A stretch of DNA of 17,193 nucleotides. It comes from DASSWG01 sp035705295. GTDB taxonomy: Bacteria; Bacteroidota; Bacteroidia; Flavobacteriales; Flavobacteriaceae. Below are positions 7,039 to 13,440 of the stretch, one piece after another. The notes under the pieces are model-generated. The model saw nothing but the letters and a program-made list of their open reading frames with translations, was not told where the DNA came from and did not search any database. The stretch's first letter is position 1, and every line of letters starts with the position of its first letter. The stretch covers positions 1 through 17,193 of the forward strand of contig DASSWG010000122.1 in the NCBI GenBank assembly GCA_035705295.1, written 5' to 3'. A program made the position numbers and the translations under genes.

Positions 7039-7421
7039 TGGACCTACTTTTGGATACTCACTCTGTCATTTGGTTCATCACGGAAAACAACCAGCTTTCT
7101 ACGAAGGCAAAAAGATTGATCGAAGAACCTTCTAATATTTGCTATGTAAGTATTGCTTCATTTTGGGAAATGGGAATTAAATATTCTTTGGGTAAACTAC
7201 AATTAAATACGAATTTAAACCATATTTTTGAATTGATTGATCAAAGTGGATTTACAATTTTGCCAATAAAAACATCGCATATACTAATGAATTCAACATT
7301 GCAATTCCATCACCGAGATCCGTTTGACCGTTTGATTATCGCCCAAGCGAAAAATGAAGGGTTGACATTAATATCGAAAGATCGAATGTTTAAAAACTAT
7401 GGCGAAAACCTTGTTTGGTGA
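7038..7421 (+). CDS. vapC: PIN-domain ribonuclease toxin, VapC family
   Basis: A 127-residue PIN-domain protein, probable RNase toxin of a type II toxin-antitoxin pair. Candidate acidic metal-binding residues are Asp6 (LLLDTHSVIW), Glu44 (ASFWEMGIKYSLGKL), Asp94/Asp97 (HHRDPFDRLIIAQA) and Asp115 (ISKDRMF), all in the order expected for the subfamily with the HHRDPFDR signature. The complete set suggests an active nuclease. The coding sequence is visibly more A+T-rich than the flanking pdhB, consistent with acquisition from elsewhere. It ends 14 bases before the convergent pdhB stop, with no obvious terminator between. Exact RNA target cannot be read from sequence. Confidence 0.9.
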   Translation: MDLLLDTHSVIWFITENNQLSTKAKRLIEEPSNICYVSIASFWEMGIKYSLGKLQLNTNLNHIFELIDQSGFTILPIKTSHILMNSTLQFHHRDPFDRLIIAQAKNEGLTLISKDRMFKNYGENLVW

Positions 7422-7435
7422 TTGTGATTTTCTAA

Positions 7436-8419
7436 CTATTTATACAATACTTTTTTCACCGCCTTCACCACATCCTTGCTGTTCGGCAACCATTCTTTCA
7501 GCAAAACGGGTGAATAGGGCGCGGGCGTGTCGGCGGTATTGATCCGCAAAATCGGGGCATCCAAATAATCGAACATATTCTGTTGCACTTGGGAAATCAC
7601 TTCGGAGGCGATGTTTCCGAGCGGCCAAGCTTCTTCCAAAATCACCAAGCGGTTGGTTTTTTTCACCGATTTGTAAATAGCTTCATAATCGATGGGCCGC
7701 ACAGTGCGCAAATCGATGATTTCACACGAAATTTCGTCTTTTTCCAATTCTTCCGCGGCTTTATAGGCTTCTTTGATAATTTTTCCGAAAGATACGATCG
7801 TAACATCTTTTCCTTCGCGTTTGATGTCCGCCACGCCAATTGGCAAAGTATATTCCTCTTCCGGCACTTCGCCTTTGTCGCCATACATTTGCTCGCTTTC
7901 CATAAAAATCACCGGGTCGTCATCGCGGATGGCCGATTTCAACAAGCCTTTGGCATCGTACGGATTGGAAGGTACCACCACTTTCAAGCCCGGAACGTTG
8001 GCGTACAAACTTTCCAAAGCTTGCGAATGCGTGGCGCCCAATTGACCGGCAGAAGCGGTGGGGCCACGGAAAACAATGGGGCAATTGAACTGTCCGCCCG
8101 ACATTTGTCGGATTTTCGCCGCGTTGTTGATGATCTGATCGATTCCGACCAAAGAGAAATTAAAGGTCATATATTCCACGATCGGGCGGTTGCCGACCAT
8201 GCTGGAGCCGATTGCAATCCCCGCAAAACCCAATTCGGAAATCGGGGTGTCGATAACGCGCTCGGCGCCAAATTCGTCCAACATTCCTTTTGAAGCTTTG
8301 TAGGCCCCGTTGTATTCGGCGACTTCTTCGCCCATTAAATATACGGTTTCATCTTTGCGCATTTCTTCGCTCATCGCTTCGCAAACCGCTTCCCTAAATT
8401 GAATTGTTCTTTTGGCCAT
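7436..8419 (-). CDS. pdhB: Pyruvate dehydrogenase E1 component, beta subunit
   Basis: A 327-residue thiamine-diphosphate-dependent transketolase-type subunit. With E1-alpha it decarboxylates pyruvate and passes the acetyl group to E2 of the pyruvate dehydrogenase complex. I start at ATG 8419 (MAKRTIQFREAV); the frame is open to 8515 but the extra 32 residues are not conserved in type and cover the promoter. GEEVAEYNGAYKASKG (30-45) contains the catalytic Glu; DTPISELGFAGIAIG (57-71), GATHSQALESLYANVPGLKV and LEEAWPLGNIASEV follow, as in E1-beta. The C-terminus PAPYSPVLLKEWLPNSKDVV is typical of the family. The E1-alpha and E2 genes are not adjacent. Its last 42 bases differ from the displaced remnant at 6693-6734, so the present tail may be a replacement brought in with the toxin-antitoxin module. 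Confidence 0.95.
   Translation of the reverse strand: MAKRTIQFREAVCEAMSEEMRKDETVYLMGEEVAEYNGAYKASKGMLDEFGAERVIDTPISELGFAGIAIGSSMVGNRPIVEYMTFNFSLVGIDQIINNAAKIRQMSGGQFNCPIVFRGPTASAGQLGATHSQALESLYANVPGLKVVVPSNPYDAKGLLKSAIRDDDPVIFMESEQMYGDKGEVPEEEYTLPIGVADIKREGKDVTIVSFGKIIKEAYKAAEELEKDEISCEIIDLRTVRPIDYEAIYKSVKKTNRLVILEEAWPLGNIASEVISQVQQNMFDYLDAPILRINTADTPAPYSPVLLKEWLPNSKDVVKAVKKVLYK
7478..7526. repeat. 49-bp perfect direct repeat, right copy (inside pdhB)
   Basis: Identical to 6735-6783. It lies within the pdhB coding region, with the divergent gene tail (7436-7477) on its left side. Confidence 0.9.
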
Positions 8420-8450
8420 TATATTCGAAATTATCTTTAATAACAATCTA

Positions 8451-8458
8451 CAAAAATA
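8451..8458 (-). promoter_or_regulatory. Candidate -7 element for pdhB
   Basis: On the minus strand it reads TATTTTTG, a full TAnnTTTG match, 31 bases upstream of ATG 8419. It supports the shorter pdhB start. Confidence 0.45.
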
Positions 8459-8562
8459 AGCATACAATTTTCGAAACCTATTATTGACAGGCACTTTTTT
8501 TTGTGTTGGGAACATTTTCCCTAAAAACGATCTTTATCCCGCCAAATCCCGTGCGCGCATAA

Positions 8563-8594
8563 TTGCCTATTTTTAATAATTTCCCTTATCTTCG
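8563..8594 (+). promoter_or_regulatory. Candidate promoter of etfB
   Basis: TTG (8563-8565), a 21-base spacer, then TATCTTCG (8587-8594), one mismatch from TAnnTTTG. It lies about 40 bases before the etfB ATG, in the divergent region shared with pdhB. Confidence 0.45.
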
Positions 8595-8633
8595 CAGCTA
8601 TTAATTTAGTTGTTCCTTTTAAAATTATTAAAA

Positions 8634-9380
8634 ATGAAAATATTGGTTTGCATAAGCCACGTGCCCGACACAACTTCAAAAATAAACTTTACGGAAGGCG
8701 ATACTCAATTCGACACCAACGGCGTGCAATTTGTGATCAACCCGAACGATGAATTTGGCCTGACCCGAGCGATGTGGTTCAAAGAAAAACAAGGTGCCAG
8801 CATCGATGTGGTGAGCGTCGGTGGTCCCGAAACCGAACCCACGTTGCGCAAAGCCTTGGCCATCGGCGCCGATAGTGCAATCCGTGTGAACACACCGGCA
8901 AGGGACGGATTTCAAGTCGCCAAAGAATTGACGAAAGTCGTCCAGGATGGAAATTACGATTTGGTCATCGCCGGGCGCGAAAGCATCGACTACAACGGCG
9001 GAATGGTTCCGGGAATGTTGGCCGGTTTGTTGAAAGCAAATTTCATCAATACTTGTGTTGGTCTCGAAATAGAAGGAGATAAAGCAACCGCCACCCGCGA
9101 AATTGACGGCGGAAAAGAAACCTTGACAGCGGATTTGCCGTTGGTCATTGGCGGCCAAAAAGGTTTGGTGGAAGAAAAGGATTTGCGCATCCCAAATATG
9201 CGCGGCATTATGATGGCCCGAAAAAAACCCTTGAACGTGGTGGAACCCGTGGAAGCAAAACCGGAAACCACGGCTGTGAAATTCGAAAAACCAGCGCCCA
9301 AAGGCCCAACCAAAATGATCGATCCCGACAATTTGGACGAATTGATCGATTTGCTGCACAACGAAGCGAAAGTTATTTAG
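8634..9380 (+). CDS. etfB: Electron transfer flavoprotein, beta subunit
   Basis: A 248-residue subunit of the FAD/AMP heterodimer that takes electrons from acyl-CoA and related dehydrogenases and passes them to ETF-quinone oxidoreductase. I start at ATG 8634 (MKILVCISHVPDT); an in-frame TTG at 8610 would add an unlikely MFLLKLLK. The subunit signature is plain: VINPNDEFGLTRAM (34-47), the AMP-binding AGRESIDYNGGMVPGMLAGL (113-132), and the recognition loop DLRIPNMRGIMMARKKPL (183-200), which docks dehydrogenase partners. The partner alpha subunit is the next gene, but 144 bases of repetitive DNA separate them, unusual for a coupled pair. Shares the divergent intergenic region with pdhB. Confidence 0.96.
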   Translation: MKILVCISHVPDTTSKINFTEGDTQFDTNGVQFVINPNDEFGLTRAMWFKEKQGASIDVVSVGGPETEPTLRKALAIGADSAIRVNTPARDGFQVAKELTKVVQDGNYDLVIAGRESIDYNGGMVPGMLAGLLKANFINTCVGLEIEGDKATATREIDGGKETLTADLPLVIGGQKGLVEEKDLRIPNMRGIMMARKKPLNVVEPVEAKPETTAVKFEKPAPKGPTKMIDPDNLDELIDLLHNEAKVI

Positions 9381-9381
9381 C

Positions 9382-9523
9382 TGGCAGTCGCAGTTGGCAG
9401 TTGGCAGTCTAAGCTATAATTAATAGTATAGTATAACTTAATAACTTAGTAACCGAATAACTCATAACCCGCATACTCGCAACACGTAAACTCATAACTC
9501 TGAACTCATAACTCATAACTTTT
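9382..9523. repeat. Low-complexity degenerate tandem repeats between etfB and etfA
   Basis: The first part has ggcagt units at 9383, 9396 and 9403 plus a variant at 9389, a 7-base period. The second part has ctcataac(t) at 9461, 9491, 9505 and 9512, with looser taactta relatives around 9431-9450. There is no open frame and no obvious stem. The units are too short and irregular for CRISPR. Confidence 0.8.
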
Positions 9524-9524
9524 C

Positions 9525-10493
9525 ATGTCCATTTTAGTATATACCGAATCCGAAAACGGAAAATTCAAAAAAGATGCGTTCCAAGCGGCTTCTTATGCCA
9601 AAGGAATTGCGGATAAATTGGGAACCAACGTCACCGCCATTGCTTTCAATACGGAAAACACTTCCGAATTGGGGAATTACGGCGTGGAAAAAGTACTGAA
9701 CGTTTCCCACGAAAAATTGAAGAATTTCAATGCGGAGGCTTATGCCGATGCCATTGCGCAAGCCGCAAAAAAAGAAGGAACCAAAGTGGTGGTGATCGAC
9801 CAAACGGCCAATGGAAAATATTTGGCGCCCTTGTTGGCGGTCCATTTGGAAGCCGGCTATGCTTCGAACGTGGTGGCTTTGCCGGAAAGCGTTGATCCAT
9901 TTACCGTGAAACGCACCGCTTTTAGTAACAAAGCATTTAGTTTAACCACAATTGACACCGAAGTGAAATTGATCGGCTTGTCCAAAAACGCGTTCCCGCT
10001 CAAAGAAAACAAAACCGAACTTTCCACAGAAAATTTTGAACCCTCACTTTCCGGGGAAGATTTTTCCGTGAACGTGGAATCAGTCGATAAAGCCACCGAC
10101 AAAATTACCATCGCCGATGCGGAAATCGTGGTTTCCGGCGGACGCGGATTGAAAGGCCCAGAAAATTGGGGAATGATCGAAGAATTGGCGGAAGTGCTCG
10201 GCGCGGCAACGGCTTGTTCCAAACCCGTGAGCGATATGGGTTGGCGGCCGCACAGCGAACACGTGGGCCAAACCGGAAAACCCGTGGCTTCCAATTTGTA
10301 CATTGCCATTGGCATTTCCGGCGCCATTCAACATTTGGCGGGAATCAATGCCGCAAAAACAAAAGTGGTCATCAACAACGACCCGGAAGCACCTTTTTTC
10401 AAAGCTGCGGATTACGGCGTGGTGGGCGACGCATTTGAAGTGGTTCCAAAACTCATCGAAAAATTAAAGGAATTCAAGGCGAACAACGCATAA
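9525..10493 (+). CDS. etfA: Electron transfer flavoprotein, alpha subunit
   Basis: A 322-residue subunit that holds the FAD of the electron transfer flavoprotein. The N-terminal domain (1-195 or so) begins MSILVYTESENGKF. The C-terminal FAD domain has VVSGGRGLKGPENWGMIEEL (202-221), SDMGWRPHSEHVGQTGKPV (236-254), AIGISGAIQHLAGI (261-274) and NNDPEAPFFKAADYGVVGD (284-302), all diagnostic. It follows etfB on the same strand after a repetitive spacer and ends upstream of a strong hairpin. It would be co-transcribed with etfB unless the spacer interferes; no TAnnTTTG match was noticed in the spacer. Confidence 0.96.
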   Translation: MSILVYTESENGKFKKDAFQAASYAKGIADKLGTNVTAIAFNTENTSELGNYGVEKVLNVSHEKLKNFNAEAYADAIAQAAKKEGTKVVVIDQTANGKYLAPLLAVHLEAGYASNVVALPESVDPFTVKRTAFSNKAFSLTTIDTEVKLIGLSKNAFPLKENKTELSTENFEPSLSGEDFSVNVESVDKATDKITIADAEIVVSGGRGLKGPENWGMIEELAEVLGAATACSKPVSDMGWRPHSEHVGQTGKPVASNLYIAIGISGAIQHLAGINAAKTKVVINNDPEAPFFKAADYGVVGDAFEVVPKLIEKLKEFKANNA

Positions 10494-10499
10494 TTTTCT

Positions 10500-10507
10500 T
10501 AGATTTG
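10500..10507 (+). promoter_or_regulatory. Candidate -7 element upstream of the DUF151 gene
   Basis: TAGATTTG matches TAnnTTTG and lies just past the etfA stop. Transcription would start near 10514, just before the hairpin at 10519-10559. A weaker match, TACTCTTG (10540-10547), lies in the hairpin loop. Confidence 0.3.
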
Positions 10508-10518
10508 TGTAAAGCAGG

Positions 10519-10568
10519 AAACGGTTCAAAAAAGAAAGCTACTCTTGTTTGAACCGTTTAGATTTTTT
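10519..10568 (+). terminator. Perfect 12-bp inverted repeat with T-run after etfA
   Basis: AAACGGTTCAAA (10519-10530) and TTTGAACCGTTT (10548-10559) are exact reverse complements around a 17-base loop, followed by T6 at 10563-10568. It probably ends etfBA transcripts. It stops only five bases before the next ATG (10574), so it could also act as a 5' leader attenuator of that gene. Confidence 0.75.
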
Positions 10569-10573
10569 GAAGT

Positions 10574-11191
10574 ATGAGCTTAGTGCGCCTAAATATCAAA
10601 GGAATTTCTTACAGCCAAACCCAAAACGGCGCCTACGCATTGTTGTTGAGCGAAGTGGACGGAAAACGGCAGCTTCCAATTGTCATCGGCGCTTTCGAGG
10701 CACAATCGATCGCCATTGCGTTGGAAAAAGAAATCAAACCGCCACGGCCGCTCACGCACGATTTGTTCAAGAATTTTTCCGACCGCTTCGCCATTCAGGT
10801 GAAACAGGTCATTATCCATAAATTGGTGGACGGCGTTTTTTATTCCAGTTTGATTTGCGAACGCGACAAAATCGAAGAAATCATCGATGCGCGCACCAGC
10901 GACGCCATTGCTTTAGCCTTGCGTTTCAACGCGCCCATTTTCACCTATAAAAACATCTTGGACAAAGCGGGGATTTATTTGAAACCAGAGCAAACCCGGG
11001 AAGAAGCGGTAAAAAAAGCACAAAGCATCGTAGAGGAGGTCCTGCCGGAAAACATCCACGAAATGGAAGACGACCCTCTCAAAACCAAATCTTTGACCGA
11101 TTTAAAAAAAGCCTTGGAAGAAGCCGTGAAAAAAGAAGATTACGAAAAAGCTGCTAGGCTTCGGGATGAGATTTCAAAACGGAAAAAATAG
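10574..11191 (+). CDS. Bifunctional nuclease family protein (DUF151) with C-terminal UVR motif
   Basis: A 205-residue cytoplasmic protein. The DUF151 domain covers about residues 8-130, with LPIVIGAFEAQSIAIALE (34-51) and DARTSDAIALALR (105-117) clearly recognisable. Family members have been reported with DNase/RNase activity, but physiological roles are not well defined. Residues 172-204 (KSLTDLKKALEEAVKKEDYE, then KAARLRDEI) form a UvrB/UvrC-type helical hairpin, which mediates protein contacts, usual in the Bacteroidota forms. A spacer rich in acidic residues (155-170) joins the two domains. It follows etfA, but a strong hairpin ending five bases before its start codon suggests separate control. 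The upstream location next to etfBA is, to my knowledge, common in flavobacteria. Confidence 0.9.
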   Translation: MSLVRLNIKGISYSQTQNGAYALLLSEVDGKRQLPIVIGAFEAQSIAIALEKEIKPPRPLTHDLFKNFSDRFAIQVKQVIIHKLVDGVFYSSLICERDKIEEIIDARTSDAIALALRFNAPIFTYKNILDKAGIYLKPEQTREEAVKKAQSIVEEVLPENIHEMEDDPLKTKSLTDLKKALEEAVKKEDYEKAARLRDEISKRKK

Positions 11192-11260
11192 GTTTTGGGT
11201 TTAATTTTTTTAGATTTAAAATTTCTTTTCCAAAACACACATTTCCAATCAACCAATTTG

Positions 11261-11281
11261 TCCCCTGAGCTTGTCGAAGGG
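11261..11281. repeat. Short interspersed repeat core, imperfect palindrome
   Basis: CCCTGAGCTTGTCGAAGGG at 11263-11281 has CCCT/AGGG ends and is a motif I recognise as recurring in intergenic DNA of many bacterial genomes, Bacteroidota included. It lies in the spacer before the nucleoside transporter. Confidence 0.6.
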
Positions 11282-11320
11282 CCAATTAACCATTCCCCAA
11301 TTAACCGTTCCCCAATCCCC
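11282..11320. repeat. 15-bp tandem repeat, about 2.6 copies
   Basis: ccaattaaccattcc (11282-11296) is followed by ccaattaaccgttcc (11297-11311), one base different, and a partial ccaatcccc (11312-11320). Similar ccaat/aacc words occur on both sides (11246-11257, 11321-11335). No gene is visible in the surrounding spacer 11192-11376. Confidence 0.8.
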
Positions 11321-11376
11321 GATCAACCAATAACACATTTTTCGTATCTTCCCCTCCAATTCCAACCAAAAAAAGT

Positions 11377-12618
11377 ATGGGCATAAAAACACGTTTGACG
11401 ATCATGAACTTCCTGGAGTTCTTCATCTGGGGTTCGTGGTTGATTTCCATGGGAAGTTATATGGGCGTTACGCTGGGTTTCAGCGGGCTTCAAATTGGCG
11501 CGGTCTATGCCACAATGGGAATTGCCTCTCTTTTTATGCCCGGGTTGCTAGGCATCGTTGCCGACCGCTGGGTAAATGCCGAACGAATTTTGGGAATTTG
11601 TCATCTCGTCGGCGCCGCGGCGATGTTTTTTGCGGCCACAACCACCGATTACAGCACGCTTTATTTTCTGATGCTTTTGAACGCATTGGTCTATATGCCC
11701 ACCATTGCACTGAACAATTCCGTTTCGTATCACCTTTTGGAAAAAAAAGGCTTTGACATTGTCAAAGATTTTCCGCCCATTCGCGTTTGGGGAACCATAG
11801 GTTTCATCGCGGCAATGTGGTTGGTGGATTTTCTGGAATGGACCAAAACCCACGAACAATTGTATGTAGCCGCAGGCTCGGCTTTGTTTTTATCGCTTTA
11901 TGCATTTACGATGCCGCCCACGCCGCCCCAAAAAGAAGAAGAGGACAAAACTTGGGTTTCTGCAATGGGTTTGAACGCTTTTGTGCTTTTCAAACAACGA
12001 AAAATGGCGGTTTTCTTTGTTTTTTCAATGCTTTTGGGAGCCGCTTTGCAAATTACAAACGCGTTTGGCGGGCCGTTTTTGAACAGTTTCAACGACGTTT
12101 ATCCCGAATCCTTTGGTGTGCAACACCCCAATTTATTGTTGTCAATGTCTCAAATTTCGGAAGTGTTGTTTATTTTAACAATTCCTTTTTTCTTGAAACG
12201 TTTTGGCATTAAAAAAGTGATGCTGTTCAGCATGTTGGCATGGGTTTTGCGCTTCGGATTATTCGGCATCGGGAATCCTGCAGATGGTTTGTATTTATTG
12301 GTTTTGTCAATGATCGTGTACGGAATGGCCTTCGATTTTTTCAATATTTCCGGATCATTGTTTATCGAAAAAGAAGCTAGCCCCAAAATTCGTTCCAGCG
12401 CACAAGGTTTGTTTATGATCATGACGAATGGTTTGGGCGCGTTTTTCGGCGGAATGATTAGCGGCTGGGTCGTTGATGTTTATACCGTAAACGGCGTGCG
12501 CGATTGGCAAAGCATTTGGTTCGCATTTGCTGCGTATGCGCTTGTTTTGGCAATCACTTTTCCCTTTGTTTTTAAATACAAACACACCCCGATCGATGTG
12601 GAAGAAGTTCGGCATTGA
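11377..12618 (+). CDS. nupG: Nucleoside permease, MFS (NHS family, NupG/XapB-like)
   Basis: A 413-residue inner-membrane transporter of twelve predicted helices, about the length of E. coli NupG (418). It probably imports nucleosides by H+ symport. The N-terminus MNFLEFFIWGSWLISMGSYM and the run IALNNSVSYHLLEKKGFDIV, then FPPIRVWGTIGFIAAMW, are characteristic of the nucleoside:H+ symporter family. A charged central loop (PPTPPQKEEEDKTW, about 186-199) separates the two six-helix halves. In flavobacteria this gene often lies beside thyA, fitting a role in nucleoside salvage; here a toxin-antitoxin module has come between them. No firm promoter match is seen in the repeat-rich spacer. Substrate specificity cannot be read from sequence. 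Confidence 0.88.
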   Translation: MGIKTRLTIMNFLEFFIWGSWLISMGSYMGVTLGFSGLQIGAVYATMGIASLFMPGLLGIVADRWVNAERILGICHLVGAAAMFFAATTTDYSTLYFLMLLNALVYMPTIALNNSVSYHLLEKKGFDIVKDFPPIRVWGTIGFIAAMWLVDFLEWTKTHEQLYVAAGSALFLSLYAFTMPPTPPQKEEEDKTWVSAMGLNAFVLFKQRKMAVFFVFSMLLGAALQITNAFGGPFLNSFNDVYPESFGVQHPNLLLSMSQISEVLFILTIPFFLKRFGIKKVMLFSMLAWVLRFGLFGIGNPADGLYLLVLSMIVYGMAFDFFNISGSLFIEKEASPKIRSSAQGLFMIMTNGLGAFFGGMISGWVVDVYTVNGVRDWQSIWFAFAAYALVLAITFPFVFKYKHTPIDVEEVRH

Positions 12619-12696
12619 TCCATAAAATTTGTAGTTTTGGAAAATGAGCGCCATACGGAAATAACAGTCGAACCAACCACCAAAATCTAAAAACCG

Positions 12697-12716
12697 AAAT
12701 TTAATTCGTAAATTTG
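12697..12716 (+). promoter_or_regulatory. Likely promoter/operator of the second toxin-antitoxin operon
   Basis: AAATTTA (12697-12703) and TAAATTT (12709-12715) form perfect 7-bp inverted arms with five bases between. The right arm coincides with TAAATTTG (12709-12716), a full TAnnTTTG match, 20 bases before the antitoxin ATG. The A+T-rich context makes a chance repeat more likely than at the first module. Confidence 0.5.
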
Positions 12717-12735
12717 AAATACTTAAACTGACAAA

Positions 12736-12966
12736 ATGAAAACCATAAACATATCCATATCAGAAATTGAGTACAACAAATTTGGCTTGAAATCGGAAAA
12801 ATTTTCTTTTTCCGACCTAATTGATATTATCAGCAATGAATTGACCAAACAGCGATTGAACGAAAGTATTAAACTTGCTGAAAAATATGGGCTTTCCAAA
12901 ATGACAATGGACGATATTTCAAAAGAAGTCAATGCAGTTAGGAAGCATGCAAAAAATCATAATTGA
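12736..12966 (+). CDS. Putative antitoxin partner of PIN-domain toxin
   Basis: A 76-residue protein starting MKTINISISEIEYNKFGLKS. I do not recognise a named family with certainty. It is predicted to have a beta strand at residues 3-8, as in ribbon-helix-helix or related DNA-binding antitoxins (TINISISEIEYNKFGL), then a helical region (FSDLIDIISNELTKQRLNES) and a charged C-terminal helix (MTMDDISKEVNAVRKHAKNH). Size, position, a palindrome over its promoter, and a 20-base overlap with a downstream PIN-domain gene make an antitoxin role likely. The coding sequence is more A+T-rich than nupG and thyA on either side, consistent with horizontal acquisition. Confidence 0.7.
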   Translation: MKTINISISEIEYNKFGLKSEKFSFSDLIDIISNELTKQRLNESIKLAEKYGLSKMTMDDISKEVNAVRKHAKNHN

Positions 12967-13366
12967 CACCAACGTTCTAGTTTCGTCATTAATTCAACGA
13001 GGCTATCCTTTCCATATCGTAAATGAACTTTTTTCCAACGATAATCTTGAACTCTGTCTTTCAAATGAAGTTTTTGAAGAATATTTTGATGTGCTGAACC
13101 GGAAAAAATTTACGAAATTCACCGATTTTGCAGCCAACGCCCAAACACTACTTGTGGACATAGAAAAACGGGGACTTGAATATTTCCCTACTGCAAAGAT
13201 TGAAATAATCAAAGACCCCGATGATAATAAATTTTTGGAACTCGCCGAAACTTGCAAAGCCGATTTTTTAATCACCGGAAACACAAAAGATTTTACAATT
13301 GATAGCTATAAGACCACAAAAATTGTATCCCCAAAAGAATATTGGATGGAATATTTTCAAAAATAA
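12947..13366 (+). CDS. PIN-domain toxin (COG1569-type, putative type II TA toxin)
   Basis: A 139-residue PIN protein from ATG 12947 (MQKIIIDTNVLVSSLIQRGY). An upstream in-frame ATG at 12932 adds MQLGS, but the first hydrophobic strand leading to Asp7 normally begins directly after the start. It overlaps the antitoxin gene in another frame by 20 bases, indicating coupled translation. Candidate active-site acids are Asp7 (IIIDTNV), Glu45 (LSNEVFEEY), Asp90/92/93 (IIKDPDDNKFLELA) and Asp115 (ITGNTKDF). The KDPDDNKFLELA and LITGNTKDF motifs are those of the COG1569 family, unlike the HHRDPFDR type at 7038-7421, so the two toxins are not recent duplicates. It probably cleaves RNA. It sits between nupG and thyA and is transcribed with them. 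Confidence 0.85.
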   Translation: MQKIIIDTNVLVSSLIQRGYPFHIVNELFSNDNLELCLSNEVFEEYFDVLNRKKFTKFTDFAANAQTLLVDIEKRGLEYFPTAKIEIIKDPDDNKFLELAETCKADFLITGNTKDFTIDSYKTTKIVSPKEYWMEYFQK

Positions 13367-13440
13367 AATAGCTGTGCGTAAATATTTTCAGCACAGAACT
13401 GAATCCAATTAACTATTATTCACCGATCAACTCTTTCAAC

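Noticed and set aside
6735..7526. Composite transposon or insertion sequence around the first TA module
   Set aside because: No transposase frame exists between the repeats, and the flanking repeats are pieces of pdhB, not terminal inverted repeats.
7583..8293. Plus-strand frame (236 codons) opposite pdhB and similar antisense frames over ppa, etfB and etfA
   Set aside because: Shadow frames of well-recognised genes with His/Phe-rich, motif-free translations and no start context.
8420..8515. N-terminal extension of PdhB by 32 residues
   Set aside because: The extension covers a TAnnTTTG element and does not resemble the E1-beta N-terminus, which starts at MAKRTIQF.
9382..9523. CRISPR array between etfB and etfA
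   Set aside because: The units are 6-9 bases long, irregularly spaced and degenerate, with no spacers of constant length and no cas genes.
13372..13396. CTGTGC/GCACAG hairpin after the second PIN toxin as a terminator
   Set aside because: The stem is six base pairs with a 13-base loop and no T-run follows; too weak to call.
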